Part shown: one piece after another, positions 9,552 through 17,660 of the stretch
Numbering within the stretch: position 1 is the stretch's first letter
Layout: each line of letters opens with the position of its first letter
DNA from: Bacteroidota bacterium
GTDB lineage: Bacteria; Bacteroidota; Bacteroidia; Bacteroidales; UBA4417
DNA: 24,081 bases
Assembly: GCA_020048595.1 (NCBI GenBank)
Contig: JAIFMH010000354.1
Coordinates: 1 to 24,081 of the forward strand
Direction: 5' to 3'
Made by a program: the position numbers and the translations under genes
The notes under the pieces: generated by a model
Database searches by the model: none
Told to the model about the DNA's origin: nothing
Seen by the model: the letters and a program-made list of their open reading frames with translations, nothing else

Positions 9552-10397
9552 ATGACTAATTGTACACAAATGATTATTGGAGTCGATCTGGGAGGCACGA
9601 ATATACGGGCAGGAGTTATTAACGATGGAGCGATTATTTCTTTAAACCAGGCATTACTGGTTGAAAAAGAATCGCAGCAAAAAACAATTTCGCAACTCAT
9701 ATCTGTAATCGCCCCATTAATTACACCTGAAGTGATTGGGATAGGAATTGGTGTTCCATCCGTAGTTGATGTTGAAAAGGGAATTGTTTACGATGTAGTA
9801 AATATCCCTTCCTGGAAAAGGGTGGAACTTAAAAAAATACTGGAAACTGAATTTAGGATTCCGGTCAGCATTAACAATGACGTAAACTGTTTCGCGCTTG
9901 GCGAACATCACTTTGGGCAAGCGCAGGCATTTTCATCCATTGTAGGTGTAGCCCTTGGCACCGGCATTGGGGCAGGAATTATAATTAACAACTCGCTTTA
10001 TACAGGAAGTAATTGCGGGGCCGGAGAAATTGGCTCACTGCCCTATCTCGATAAGAATTTTGAGTATTATACCAGCAGCATATTTTTTAAATCTGAGCAT
10101 TCAACTACCGCTTTAAAGGCTTATGAGGAAGCAATGAAAGGGGATAAAAACGCCCTCGATATTTGGGCACAATATGGGTTTCATCTTGGGAATATACTAA
10201 AGGCTATCCTATATACCTATGATCCGGAAGCAATTGTACTGGGGGGCTCTATTTCTAAAGCATACTCCCTTTTCGAAAAATCAATGAAAACCGCATTAAC
10301 CGATTTTCAGTTTCCTGAAACAATCCACAAACTGAAGATTATGAAAACTGAGATTGATAATATCGCACTTCTGGGTGCAGCTGCCCTGGTAAGATAA
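9552..10397 (+). CDS. ROK-family sugar kinase
   Basis: This is a 281-residue ROK-family (actin-like ATPase) kinase without an N-terminal DNA-binding domain, so an enzyme rather than a repressor. The ATP phosphate-binding loop is IGVDLGGTNIRAG (about 9-21). The catalytic base region is INNDVNCFALGE (Asp110), and GVALGTGIGAG and GAGEIG follow. The zinc-finger signature normally found after GEIGH (CxCGxxGCxE) is missing: the sequence reads GEIGSLPYLDKN. Family members phosphorylate glucose, mannose, fructose, allose or N-acetyl sugars. Between a mannosidase block and a hexose-type permease, cytoplasmic mannokinase or glucokinase is the most likely role. ATG at 9570 (MIIGVDLGG) is an alternative start that keeps the whole domain. 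It is not an IolC substitute by family, since IolC enzymes belong to the PfkB family. Confidence 0.88.
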   Translation: MTNCTQMIIGVDLGGTNIRAGVINDGAIISLNQALLVEKESQQKTISQLISVIAPLITPEVIGIGIGVPSVVDVEKGIVYDVVNIPSWKRVELKKILETEFRIPVSINNDVNCFALGEHHFGQAQAFSSIVGVALGTGIGAGIIINNSLYTGSNCGAGEIGSLPYLDKNFEYYTSSIFFKSEHSTTALKAYEEAMKGDKNALDIWAQYGFHLGNILKAILYTYDPEAIVLGGSISKAYSLFEKSMKTALTDFQFPETIHKLKIMKTEIDNIALLGAAALVR

Positions 10398-10472
10398 TTC
10401 GGCTTTAAAACCGGCCTAGCATCCCATGTTGCAAATCATAAAATCCAATTCTTAATTTTTTTTAGCACTAAA

Positions 10473-10491
10473 TATCACCTTTAAGGTAATA
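10473..10491. promoter_or_regulatory. Imperfect 19-bp dyad directly upstream of the permease gene
   Basis: The sequence TATcACCTTtAAGGTaATA is an inverted repeat with arms matching at 8 of 9 positions around a central T, ending two bases before the permease ATG. It could be an operator or a small hairpin masking translation initiation. It lies in the 96-base gap between the kinase and permease genes. No matching copy was noticed elsewhere, so the call is weak. Confidence 0.25.
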
Positions 10492-10493
10492 GC

Positions 10494-11723
10494 ATGAAGA
10501 CAAAAAGCCCAATAATGATCATTTTGATAATGCTGATTTTCTTCGTGATCTCATTTCTTACTAATATTCTGGGTCCCATCATTCCTGATATGATCAAGAG
10601 TTTTAGTCTAGGTATCGGCTTAGCGGGATTTTTACCTTTCTCCTTTTTTATTGCCTACGGAATTATGTCGGTGCCTGCTGGTTTGCTTATCGAAAAATAT
10701 TCGGAAAAAACGGTGATGATATCAGCATTCGTTCTTGCTTTCGCCGGGGCGCTGCTGTTTGCACTTTTTCCAAGGTTTTCAGTTGCTCTGCCTTCGTTGT
10801 TTATAATTGGCATTGGCATGGCGATGCTTCAGGTTGCCATTAATCCATTACTGCGTCATTCGGGCGGTGGCGAAAATTTTGCTTTTTACTCGGTTCTTGC
10901 TCAACTGGTTTTTGGATTGGCATCTTTCCTAAGCCCCCAGCTTTACAGCTATCTTGTACACAATGTTCACAGTGGCAATACTTCCTTATTTATACGTTTG
11001 CTTGATCCGGTTGTTCCCGCCAATCTCGAATGGGCCTCCTTATACTGGGTATTTGCGTTGGTTGTGCTGGCAATTATTATCGTAATCTGGATTATAAAGT
11101 TTCCGAAAGTTGAACTTAATGAAGAGGAAAAGATTGAAACCGGTCAGGCCTTCAGGGAACTGCTTCTCAACAAACAGGTGATTTTATTCTTTATAGGGAT
11201 ATTCGCTTATGTTGGAACCGAGCAGGGAATAGCCAACTGGACTTCCAAATTTCTGCAAACTTATCATGCCGTTGATCCTGCAACAATCGGAGCGGATGTT
11301 ATTTCATATTTCTGGGGATTACTGACTGTAGGCTGTTTACTCGGATTATTGCTTTTAAAACTTATTGATAGCCGGAAAGTACTACTGACATTTACAACTG
11401 GAGCCATAATTGCTCTTGCTGCTGCTTTGTTTGGCCCGGCTACCGTTTCCATTTATGCTTTCCCTTTAACCGGGTTCTTTCTTTCGGTGATGTGGTCGGT
11501 TATTTTTTCGCTGGCACTGAATTCTGTTCCGGCGCACCACGGAACCTTCTCAGGAATTTTATGTACTGCAATTTTAGGCGGAGCTGTGGTGCCTTTGGTA
11601 ATTGGCGGAATGGGTGAGTTTGTCGGCCTCAGATTTTCCATGCTGATACTTTTTGCCACTTTGGGATACATATTCAGCATTGGGATCTGGGCAAAACCGC
11701 TTATTAACAACAAAACTTTTTAA
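10494..11723 (+). CDS. FucP/FHS-type MFS sugar permease
   Basis: This 409-residue integral membrane protein has about 12 hydrophobic segments and belongs to the major facilitator superfamily. The pattern NILGPIIPDMIKSF, the GxxSVPAGLLIEKYSEK loop after the second helix and QVAINPLLR match the fucose:H+ symporter (FHS) subfamily. That subfamily includes FucP and glucose/galactose/mannose permeases. It should import a hexose by proton symport across the inner membrane. It follows the ROK kinase by 96 bases, making an uptake-plus-phosphorylation pair; mannose released by the GH92 enzyme is the natural candidate. The last 13 residues hold basic residues and the protein ends KPLINNKTF. Substrate is inferred from context only. 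Confidence 0.9.
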   Translation: MKTKSPIMIILIMLIFFVISFLTNILGPIIPDMIKSFSLGIGLAGFLPFSFFIAYGIMSVPAGLLIEKYSEKTVMISAFVLAFAGALLFALFPRFSVALPSLFIIGIGMAMLQVAINPLLRHSGGGENFAFYSVLAQLVFGLASFLSPQLYSYLVHNVHSGNTSLFIRLLDPVVPANLEWASLYWVFALVVLAIIIVIWIIKFPKVELNEEEKIETGQAFRELLLNKQVILFFIGIFAYVGTEQGIANWTSKFLQTYHAVDPATIGADVISYFWGLLTVGCLLGLLLLKLIDSRKVLLTFTTGAIIALAAALFGPATVSIYAFPLTGFFLSVMWSVIFSLALNSVPAHHGTFSGILCTAILGGAVVPLVIGGMGEFVGLRFSMLILFATLGYIFSIGIWAKPLINNKTF

Positions 11724-11845
11724 GATTCATGGTTTTATTTTTAATCATCAATGGAAGAGAAACTATATAAATACTTTCACTTCCTCATTGAATATCCTTA
11801 TAGCTTTCAGCACCATTTGGCCAATTAAAAACAAAAAACAAACAC

Positions 11846-13657
11846 ATGAAAGAATTTGCATTAATCGACTGGATTGTCTTCATTGGGTATGCTGCCGTGA
11901 TTGTTTTCACTGGCTTATGGGTTTCGCGTACTAAAAAGGGTGAACAGAAAACATCACAGGATTATTTTCTGGCAAGCCGGTCGTTGCCTTGGTGGGCAAT
12001 TGGGTCAACACTTCTGGCTGCAAACATTTCAGCAGAGCATTTTATTGCCATGTCGGGTTCCGGTTATGCTATTGGACTAGCTATTGCAGCCTATGAATGG
12101 ATTGCCGCAGTGGTTCTGATATTTGTGGCCAAGTATTTTCTGCCGGTGTTTATCGAGAAGGGTATTTACACCATGCCCCAGTTTCTTTCGCAACGTTACG
12201 ATAAGCGGGTGAGCACGGTTTTAGCCGTGTTCTGGATATTGGTCTATACTTTTATTAATATGACGGCTGTTATTTATCTGGGAGCTTTGGCCATGGAACG
12301 GATAATAGGCGTTCCTATGGCTTACGGAATCATCGGATTTTCATTCTTTTCAGCTATTTATTCGCTTTGGGGCGGAATGAAGGCCGTTGCCTGGACTGAT
12401 GTAATTAATGTTATTGTACTGGTTTTTGGTGGATTGGTGACAACATTCCTTGCAGTTAGTGCTTTAGGCGATGGTCATGGTTTTTTAACCGGTTTTTCTG
12501 AATTAATTCACAAAGCGCCCCAGAAATTTCATATGATCATTGAAAAAGGAATGGTTTTCGTTCCCGATGGAATGGGCGGGAAGAAAGATGCATTTCTCGA
12601 TCTTCCCGGGCTGGGAGTGGTTTTGGGTTCCATGTGGCTGACTAATTTCGGATTCTGGGGATTTAACCAGTTCATTATACAACGCGGCCTTGCCGGAAAA
12701 AGCATCAGGGAAGCACAATACGGAGTTGTATTTGCCGGTTACCTCAAACTGCTAATTCCGCTTTTGGTTGTTATACCTGGTATTGCAGCGTTTGCGCTGG
12801 GAGCTGATTTGAGTAAATCAGACGAAGCTTATCCGTGGTTGCTGAATAATATCGTTCCTGTAGGAATAACGGGACTGGCTTTTTCTGCAATTGCAGCGGC
12901 AGCCGTTTCGTCCATCAGTTCCATTGTTAACAGTACATCTACCATTTTTACCATTGACATTTACAAAGCCCACATCAATAAAAATGCAAACGACAAACGT
13001 CTCGTTCTGGTTGGGCGAATTGTAGCCTTAATTTCACTGATTATTGCCACGATTGTGGCACCCCAGTTAAAAACACTCGATCAGGCCTACCAATATATCC
13101 AGGAATATACCGGATTTATTTACCCCGGAGTTTTCCTGATTTTCTTCTGTGGTTTATTCTGGAGGCAGGCTACAGCCAATGCTGCGCTATGGATAGCCTT
13201 GCTCACCATTCCACTGGGCATCGCTTTTAAAGTTTTCAGCCCCGACCTTCCTTTTATTCTCCGGATCGGTTATGTATTTATCATCCTTACGGTAGTTATG
13301 GTCGTTTTAAGCCTGTTTGATAAATCGCACCGGGTTGAAAATCAACTGGCTGATGATATGTCGAAGCATAAAGCGGTTAAAACAGGGGGAATCATGATTG
13401 CAATTGCATCTTTGGTTGGAATAGTTGCTGCATTTTTCGTTGTTCCAATGAGCAACCTCGCTCTTGATGCCGTTTATGTATTGGTGGTAGGTTTTATACT
13501 TGTAGGAGCAATAATAATTTTAAACAGTACCCAGCGCACCATGGATGTAAAAGGCATAATTATTCATGCAAATGTGTTTAAAACAACTACCATATTTAAT
13601 ATTGCCGCCATTGGGATTTGTGGAATATTGGCAGTTCTCTACGCAGTTTTCTGGTAA
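11846..13657 (+). CDS. SGLT-type sodium/solute symporter, probable myo-inositol uptake
   Basis: This 603-residue protein of the sodium:solute symporter (SSS/SGLT) family has roughly 14 membrane segments. Diagnostic stretches include SQDYFLASRSLPWWAIG and STLLAANISAEHFIAMSGSGY near the N-terminus, YSLWGGMKAVAWTDVIN, and SSISSIVNSTSTIFTIDIYK. The last is the conserved segment carrying Na+-site residues. The chosen start gives MKEFALIDWIVF, the normal beginning of the first helix. SGLT relatives carry glucose, galactose, xylose or myo-inositol. Placement as the first gene of the inositol-catabolic run, 55 bases before the transaldolase gene, makes myo-inositol the likely substrate. That assignment is context inference. 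The gene is separated from the permease by 122 bases. Confidence 0.93.
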   Translation: MKEFALIDWIVFIGYAAVIVFTGLWVSRTKKGEQKTSQDYFLASRSLPWWAIGSTLLAANISAEHFIAMSGSGYAIGLAIAAYEWIAAVVLIFVAKYFLPVFIEKGIYTMPQFLSQRYDKRVSTVLAVFWILVYTFINMTAVIYLGALAMERIIGVPMAYGIIGFSFFSAIYSLWGGMKAVAWTDVINVIVLVFGGLVTTFLAVSALGDGHGFLTGFSELIHKAPQKFHMIIEKGMVFVPDGMGGKKDAFLDLPGLGVVLGSMWLTNFGFWGFNQFIIQRGLAGKSIREAQYGVVFAGYLKLLIPLLVVIPGIAAFALGADLSKSDEAYPWLLNNIVPVGITGLAFSAIAAAAVSSISSIVNSTSTIFTIDIYKAHINKNANDKRLVLVGRIVALISLIIATIVAPQLKTLDQAYQYIQEYTGFIYPGVFLIFFCGLFWRQATANAALWIALLTIPLGIAFKVFSPDLPFILRIGYVFIILTVVMVVLSLFDKSHRVENQLADDMSKHKAVKTGGIMIAIASLVGIVAAFFVVPMSNLALDAVYVLVVGFILVGAIIILNSTQRTMDVKGIIIHANVFKTTTIFNIAAIGICGILAVLYAVFW

Positions 13658-13712
13658 TCTACCGGTTAGGATTCATTTAAAATAAGATTCAATACAATTA
13701 CAAAGTAAAAAT

Positions 13713-14801
13713 ATGGAAACAGTATCAACACACGACAAAGCTTATAAAAGCAAGTTGCATCAGATTTCACAAACAACACCAACAGCGCTATGGAACGATT
13801 CCTGCTCGGTTGGTGAGTTAAGTAATTCGATCGCTGACGGAGCAGTTGGAGCAACCTGTAACCCGGTAATCGTACTCGAAGTTCTGAATAAAGAATGGGA
13901 GGTGTGGAAAGAAAGCATACAAAATCTCATTACTGATCATCCTTACGCAACAGAAGATGAACTTGCCTGGCTTCTCATCGATGAAATGTCGGTGAAAGCG
14001 GCCATCCTTTTAGAACCAATTTTTCGAAAGGAAAATGGTAAAAACGGACGACTTTCGATTCAGACTGATCCCAGGTTATATCGGAACGCACAAAAAATTG
14101 TGGAGCAGGCTATGCATTTCAGCGAGTTGGCACCCAACATTATTGTGAAGATACCGGCAACAAAGGCGGGAATTGAAGCGATGGAAGAAGTAACCTATCG
14201 GGGTGTGAGTATTAATGCAACCGTAAGTTTTACGGTTCCTCAGGCCATTGCCGTTGCCGAAGCTGTTGAACGTGGGCTGCGCCGGCGCGAAAAAGAAGGA
14301 AAGGATATCAGCACCATGGGACCGGTTTGCACAATCATGGTTGGAAGACTCGATGACGCCCTAAAGACAGCAGCAGATAAGGAAAACGTTATTGCCAATC
14401 CTGAAATTATGGACTGGGCGGGAGTTGCCGTGATGAAGAAAGCTTACCAGATTTACAACGAACGAGGATATCGTTTGCGCCTGTTAAGCGCGGCTTTCAG
14501 AAATCATTTGCACTGGTCGCAATTTATTGGCGGCGATGTGGTGATTTCGCCACCGTACAAATGGCAGCAAAGGTACAATGGTTCTGACGTGCCTATAATG
14601 AACTACATGGATATCCCTGTCGATCCAAAAATCATTGTTGAACTGGAAAAGAAATTTAAACTTTTCAGGCGCGCTTACGATGAAAACGGGATGTCCATCG
14701 AAGACTTTGACAGCTTCCCGGCAACAGTGGTTACCCTGAAGCAATTCTGCCAGGCTAATACTGATTTGATTTCAAAGATCCGAAGCTTACTATTGGTTTA
14801 A
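13713..14801 (+). CDS. Divergent transaldolase-family enzyme in the inositol operon
   Basis: This 362-residue TIM-barrel class I aldolase belongs to the transaldolase family. Matches by eye to E. coli TalB are ALWNDSCS (Asp29, TalB Asp17), GATCNP (Asn50, TalB Asn35), VKIPAT (Schiff-base Lys146, TalB Lys132), SINATVSFT (Asn168 and Thr170, TalB Asn154 and Thr156), VGRLDD (Arg212, TalB Arg181) and AAFRNH (Arg263, TalB Arg228). In LSIQTDPRL, Gln117 stands where TalB has Glu96, as in fructose-6-phosphate aldolase (FSA). The gene sits 11 bases before iolB in an operon lacking iolC and iolJ. It may use 5-dehydro-2-deoxygluconate as dihydroxyacetone donor, releasing malonate semialdehyde for IolA. 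A housekeeping pentose-phosphate role is the alternative. Family membership is sure; the substrate is inferred. Confidence 0.85.
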   Translation: METVSTHDKAYKSKLHQISQTTPTALWNDSCSVGELSNSIADGAVGATCNPVIVLEVLNKEWEVWKESIQNLITDHPYATEDELAWLLIDEMSVKAAILLEPIFRKENGKNGRLSIQTDPRLYRNAQKIVEQAMHFSELAPNIIVKIPATKAGIEAMEEVTYRGVSINATVSFTVPQAIAVAEAVERGLRRREKEGKDISTMGPVCTIMVGRLDDALKTAADKENVIANPEIMDWAGVAVMKKAYQIYNERGYRLRLLSAAFRNHLHWSQFIGGDVVISPPYKWQQRYNGSDVPIMNYMDIPVDPKIIVELEKKFKLFRRAYDENGMSIEDFDSFPATVVTLKQFCQANTDLISKIRSLLLV

Positions 14802-14812
14802 TTTATGGAAAT

Positions 14813-15706
14813 ATGAACCGTGATAAAAAGTGTCCGATTCTGGCAAAGCCATCAGGAGATAAAGAAGTTTACCAATCTGTTTCGTCCGGAGAAGCAGGTT
14901 GGAATCACCTGAATTTCATGGCCAGAACAATGGATGCAGGACAAAATTGGACTGGTGATACCGGCGAAAATGAATATATGTTTGTTTTGCTCGGGGGAAA
15001 TTTTCTGGCCGAAACCTCGGCTGGAACCTGGACAACTTCGAACGGACGAAAAGATGTATTCAGTGGCCTGCCGCATGGATTATACCTGCCTCCTCATACT
15101 AAATTTGTAATCAGTCCCATGGGCAATTTGCTCGACATCGCTTGTGGATGGTGCAAAGCAGATCAAATATTCCCTGCTCATTTTGTTACACCTGATGATG
15201 TAGTGGCTATGGGAATCGAACACAGGGGCGGCGATAACGCAAGCCGGCAGATCAACCGTTTATTGCCTCCTGGCTCAGCGGCCAGCAAGTTGGTTTGTGT
15301 CGAAGTCTATACTCCTTCCGGAAACTGGAGTTCTTTCCCTGCGCACAAACATGACAGCCGGAAAACCGACCCTGTTACCGGGGCATTGACCGAAGCCAGC
15401 CTGGAAGAAATTTACTTTTATAAAATCGATAAACCTCAGGGATTCGCGATCCAAAAAGTATATACCGACGATCGAAGTTTGAATGAGCTTGCAGAAGCCC
15501 GTCACAACGATGTGGTTCTTATTCCCAGAGGATATCACCCTGTTGTGGCTGGTCATGGATACAATGTATATTACCTGAATTTTCTTGCAGGAAGCGATCA
15601 GAGCCTGGTGAGTTCTGATGATCCGGATCACAAATGGATTTATGGAACCTGGAAAGGAATGGATCCCAGGGTACCGGTTGTTACACGCGATATGAATGAC
15701 AAATAA
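14813..15706 (+). CDS. iolB: 5-deoxy-glucuronate isomerase
   Basis: IolB converts 5-deoxy-D-glucuronate to 5-dehydro-2-deoxy-D-gluconate, the fourth step of myo-inositol breakdown, in the cytoplasm. The 297-residue protein shows the bicupin fold's metal-binding set: FPAHKHD (His178, His180), SLEEIYFY (Glu199) and PRGYHPV (His242). The family signature GFAIQKVYTDD and the ending YYLNFLAGS...DPDHKWI are also present. Length matches the family. It is 11 bases after the transaldolase gene and 60 bases before iolD. The gap to iolD has no strong promoter or terminator that I can recognise. Nothing is missing or disrupted. Confidence 0.95.
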   Translation: MNRDKKCPILAKPSGDKEVYQSVSSGEAGWNHLNFMARTMDAGQNWTGDTGENEYMFVLLGGNFLAETSAGTWTTSNGRKDVFSGLPHGLYLPPHTKFVISPMGNLLDIACGWCKADQIFPAHFVTPDDVVAMGIEHRGGDNASRQINRLLPPGSAASKLVCVEVYTPSGNWSSFPAHKHDSRKTDPVTGALTEASLEEIYFYKIDKPQGFAIQKVYTDDRSLNELAEARHNDVVLIPRGYHPVVAGHGYNVYYLNFLAGSDQSLVSSDDPDHKWIYGTWKGMDPRVPVVTRDMNDK

Positions 15707-15766
15707 TATTTGTGTACACTTTTATAGACTAAAAATGCTGGTGCTAAACTTAAATATTTAACACAA

Positions 15767-17626
15767 ATGAAGATAATAAGATTAACTGTTGGGCAGGCAG
15801 TTATCCGGTTTTTAAAGAATCAGTATATCGAACGGGATAGCATTGAAAGTCCATTTTTTGCCGGCTGCCTGGGAATATTTGGTCACGGAATTGTGGCTGG
15901 TGTGGGCGAAGGCTTGATGGAAGATACCGATTTCAGGTATATACTGACCAAAAATGAGCAAGCCTCGGTTCATATCGCGATTGCTTACGCCAAAATGAAA
16001 AACCGGATGGGAACCTTTGCCTGCATCTCGTCTATCGGGCCGGGAGCAACCAACATGATTACCGGTGCTGCTTGCGCCACCATAAACCGGCTTCCGGTAT
16101 TACTGATTCCCGGCGATATTTTTGCACGGCGCAATGTCGCGCCGGTTTTGCAGCAACTTGAATCAGCATCTTCACAGGATATTTCAGTCAATGACTGTTT
16201 TAAGCCTGTTTCCAGGTACTGGGACCGCATTAACCGCGCTGAACAGTTAATTACTTCGCTACCGGAAGTAATGCGTGTCCTTACTTCTCCATCCGAAACC
16301 GGTGCTGTAACACTTGCATTGCCACAGGATGTCCAGGCAGAAGCTTATGATTTTCCTGAAGATTTATTTCGTAAACGGGTCTGGAAAATTCAGCGCCCAC
16401 GCCCCGATTCGGATGTATTAAAACAAGCAGTTCAATGGATTAATGCTTCCCAAAAACCGGTTATTGTGGCTGGTGGCGGTGTAATTTACAGCGAAGCTAC
16501 TGAAATATTATCCAAACTGGTTGAGCAAACCCGGATACCGGTTGCCGAAACCTTTGCGGGTAAAGGATCATTGCCATATAATCATCCTTGTAATCTGGGT
16601 GCCGTAGGTGCAACAGGAACTCCTGGGGCCAATGAATATACTGAACAAGCTGATTTGGTAATCGGGATTGGAACACGCTACAGTGATTTCACAACTGCAT
16701 CTAAAACAGCCTTCCAAAATCCTGATGTAAAGTTCATCAACATTAATATTGCCGAATTCGACTCGCACAAGCACAGTGCGTTGCCTCTTATTGCTGATGC
16801 TAAAGTTTGTTTGGAGGAACTGGCTGATTTATTAACCGGTTACAAGGTTAATGATGAATATGCTGCCCGTGTGATTGCCTTGAACCAGGAATGGGATACT
16901 AAGGTCACTGAATTTTATACTGTTTCCGGAGAAACTCCGGTTCATCAGCGTGAAGTGGTTGGTGCAGTAAATGATTTTTCCGGTCCGCGCGATGTGGTTT
17001 TATGCGCTGCCGGTAGTTTGCCGGGCGACCTTCACAAACTTTGGAGAACCCGGGATACAAAAGGATTTCATCTTGAATATGGTTACTCAACTATGGGATA
17101 TGAATGTGCTGCCGGCCTTGGCGCCAAATTAGCATGTCCCGATCGTGAAATTTACGTGATGGTAGGCGATGGCAACTATCTGATGATGAACAGTGAAATT
17201 GTTACCGCCATTCAGGAGGGAATAAAGTTTATCATCATTTTGCTCAACAACAATGGTTTTGCAAGTATTGGAGGTCTTTCCCAATCCATCGGATCACAAC
17301 GTTTTGGGACTAAATACCGCTATCGAGATGAAGAAACAGGGCTTCTTACGGGCGACGTTCTTCCGGTCGATTATGCACAAAATGCCAAAAGCCTGGGTGC
17401 TCATGTAATTGAAGCAAATACCATTGATTCGTTAAAAGCCGCTCTTGTTGAAGCAAAAAATCAGAAAAAAACTACCGTGATCACCATCGGGACAAGCCTT
17501 ACCAAAGGTGTCCCTGGATATGCCTGGTGGGAAGTTGCAATTTCCGAAGTCTCGGAAGTTGATACTGTAAAAGATGCATATTCAGATTATGTAGAAAAGA
17601 AGAAAAAGCAGAGGTATTACCTCTGA
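15767..17626 (+). CDS. iolD: 3D-(3,5/4)-trihydroxycyclohexane-1,2-dione hydrolase
   Basis: IolD is the thiamine diphosphate-dependent ring-opening enzyme that hydrolyses trihydroxycyclohexane-1,2-dione to 5-deoxy-glucuronate. The 619-residue protein has the three-part ThDP fold. The N-terminal pyrimidine domain has catalytic Glu64 (TKNEQASVHIA) and GPGATNMITGAA. The central domain has PVIVAGGGV. The C-terminal pyrophosphate domain has the VGDGNY...LLNNN metal/ThDP motif (467-496). IolD-specific landmarks include the N-terminal MKIIRLTVGQAVIRFL and the GGLSQSIGSQRFGTKYR segment. Length is as expected. It sits between iolB and iolA in the same orientation. Confidence 0.96.
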   Translation: MKIIRLTVGQAVIRFLKNQYIERDSIESPFFAGCLGIFGHGIVAGVGEGLMEDTDFRYILTKNEQASVHIAIAYAKMKNRMGTFACISSIGPGATNMITGAACATINRLPVLLIPGDIFARRNVAPVLQQLESASSQDISVNDCFKPVSRYWDRINRAEQLITSLPEVMRVLTSPSETGAVTLALPQDVQAEAYDFPEDLFRKRVWKIQRPRPDSDVLKQAVQWINASQKPVIVAGGGVIYSEATEILSKLVEQTRIPVAETFAGKGSLPYNHPCNLGAVGATGTPGANEYTEQADLVIGIGTRYSDFTTASKTAFQNPDVKFININIAEFDSHKHSALPLIADAKVCLEELADLLTGYKVNDEYAARVIALNQEWDTKVTEFYTVSGETPVHQREVVGAVNDFSGPRDVVLCAAGSLPGDLHKLWRTRDTKGFHLEYGYSTMGYECAAGLGAKLACPDREIYVMVGDGNYLMMNSEIVTAIQEGIKFIIILLNNNGFASIGGLSQSIGSQRFGTKYRYRDEETGLLTGDVLPVDYAQNAKSLGAHVIEANTIDSLKAALVEAKNQKKTTVITIGTSLTKGVPGYAWWEVAISEVSEVDTVKDAYSDYVEKKKKQRYYL

Positions 17627-17660
17627 GCATAAAGGATCATCAATATTAATTCCAATAATT

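Noticed and set aside
11653..11934. A 93-codon + strand frame spanning the permease end and the symporter start
   Set aside because: It overlaps two well-supported membrane protein genes in another frame and has no family resemblance.
9560..15720. An 11-base word (TGTACACAAAT) near the ROK start that recurs inverted near 15708, with an 8-bp palindrome GTGTACAC at 15712-15719
   Set aside because: In 24 kb many such 11-base pairs are expected by chance. The two sites differ in context, so no operator is claimed.
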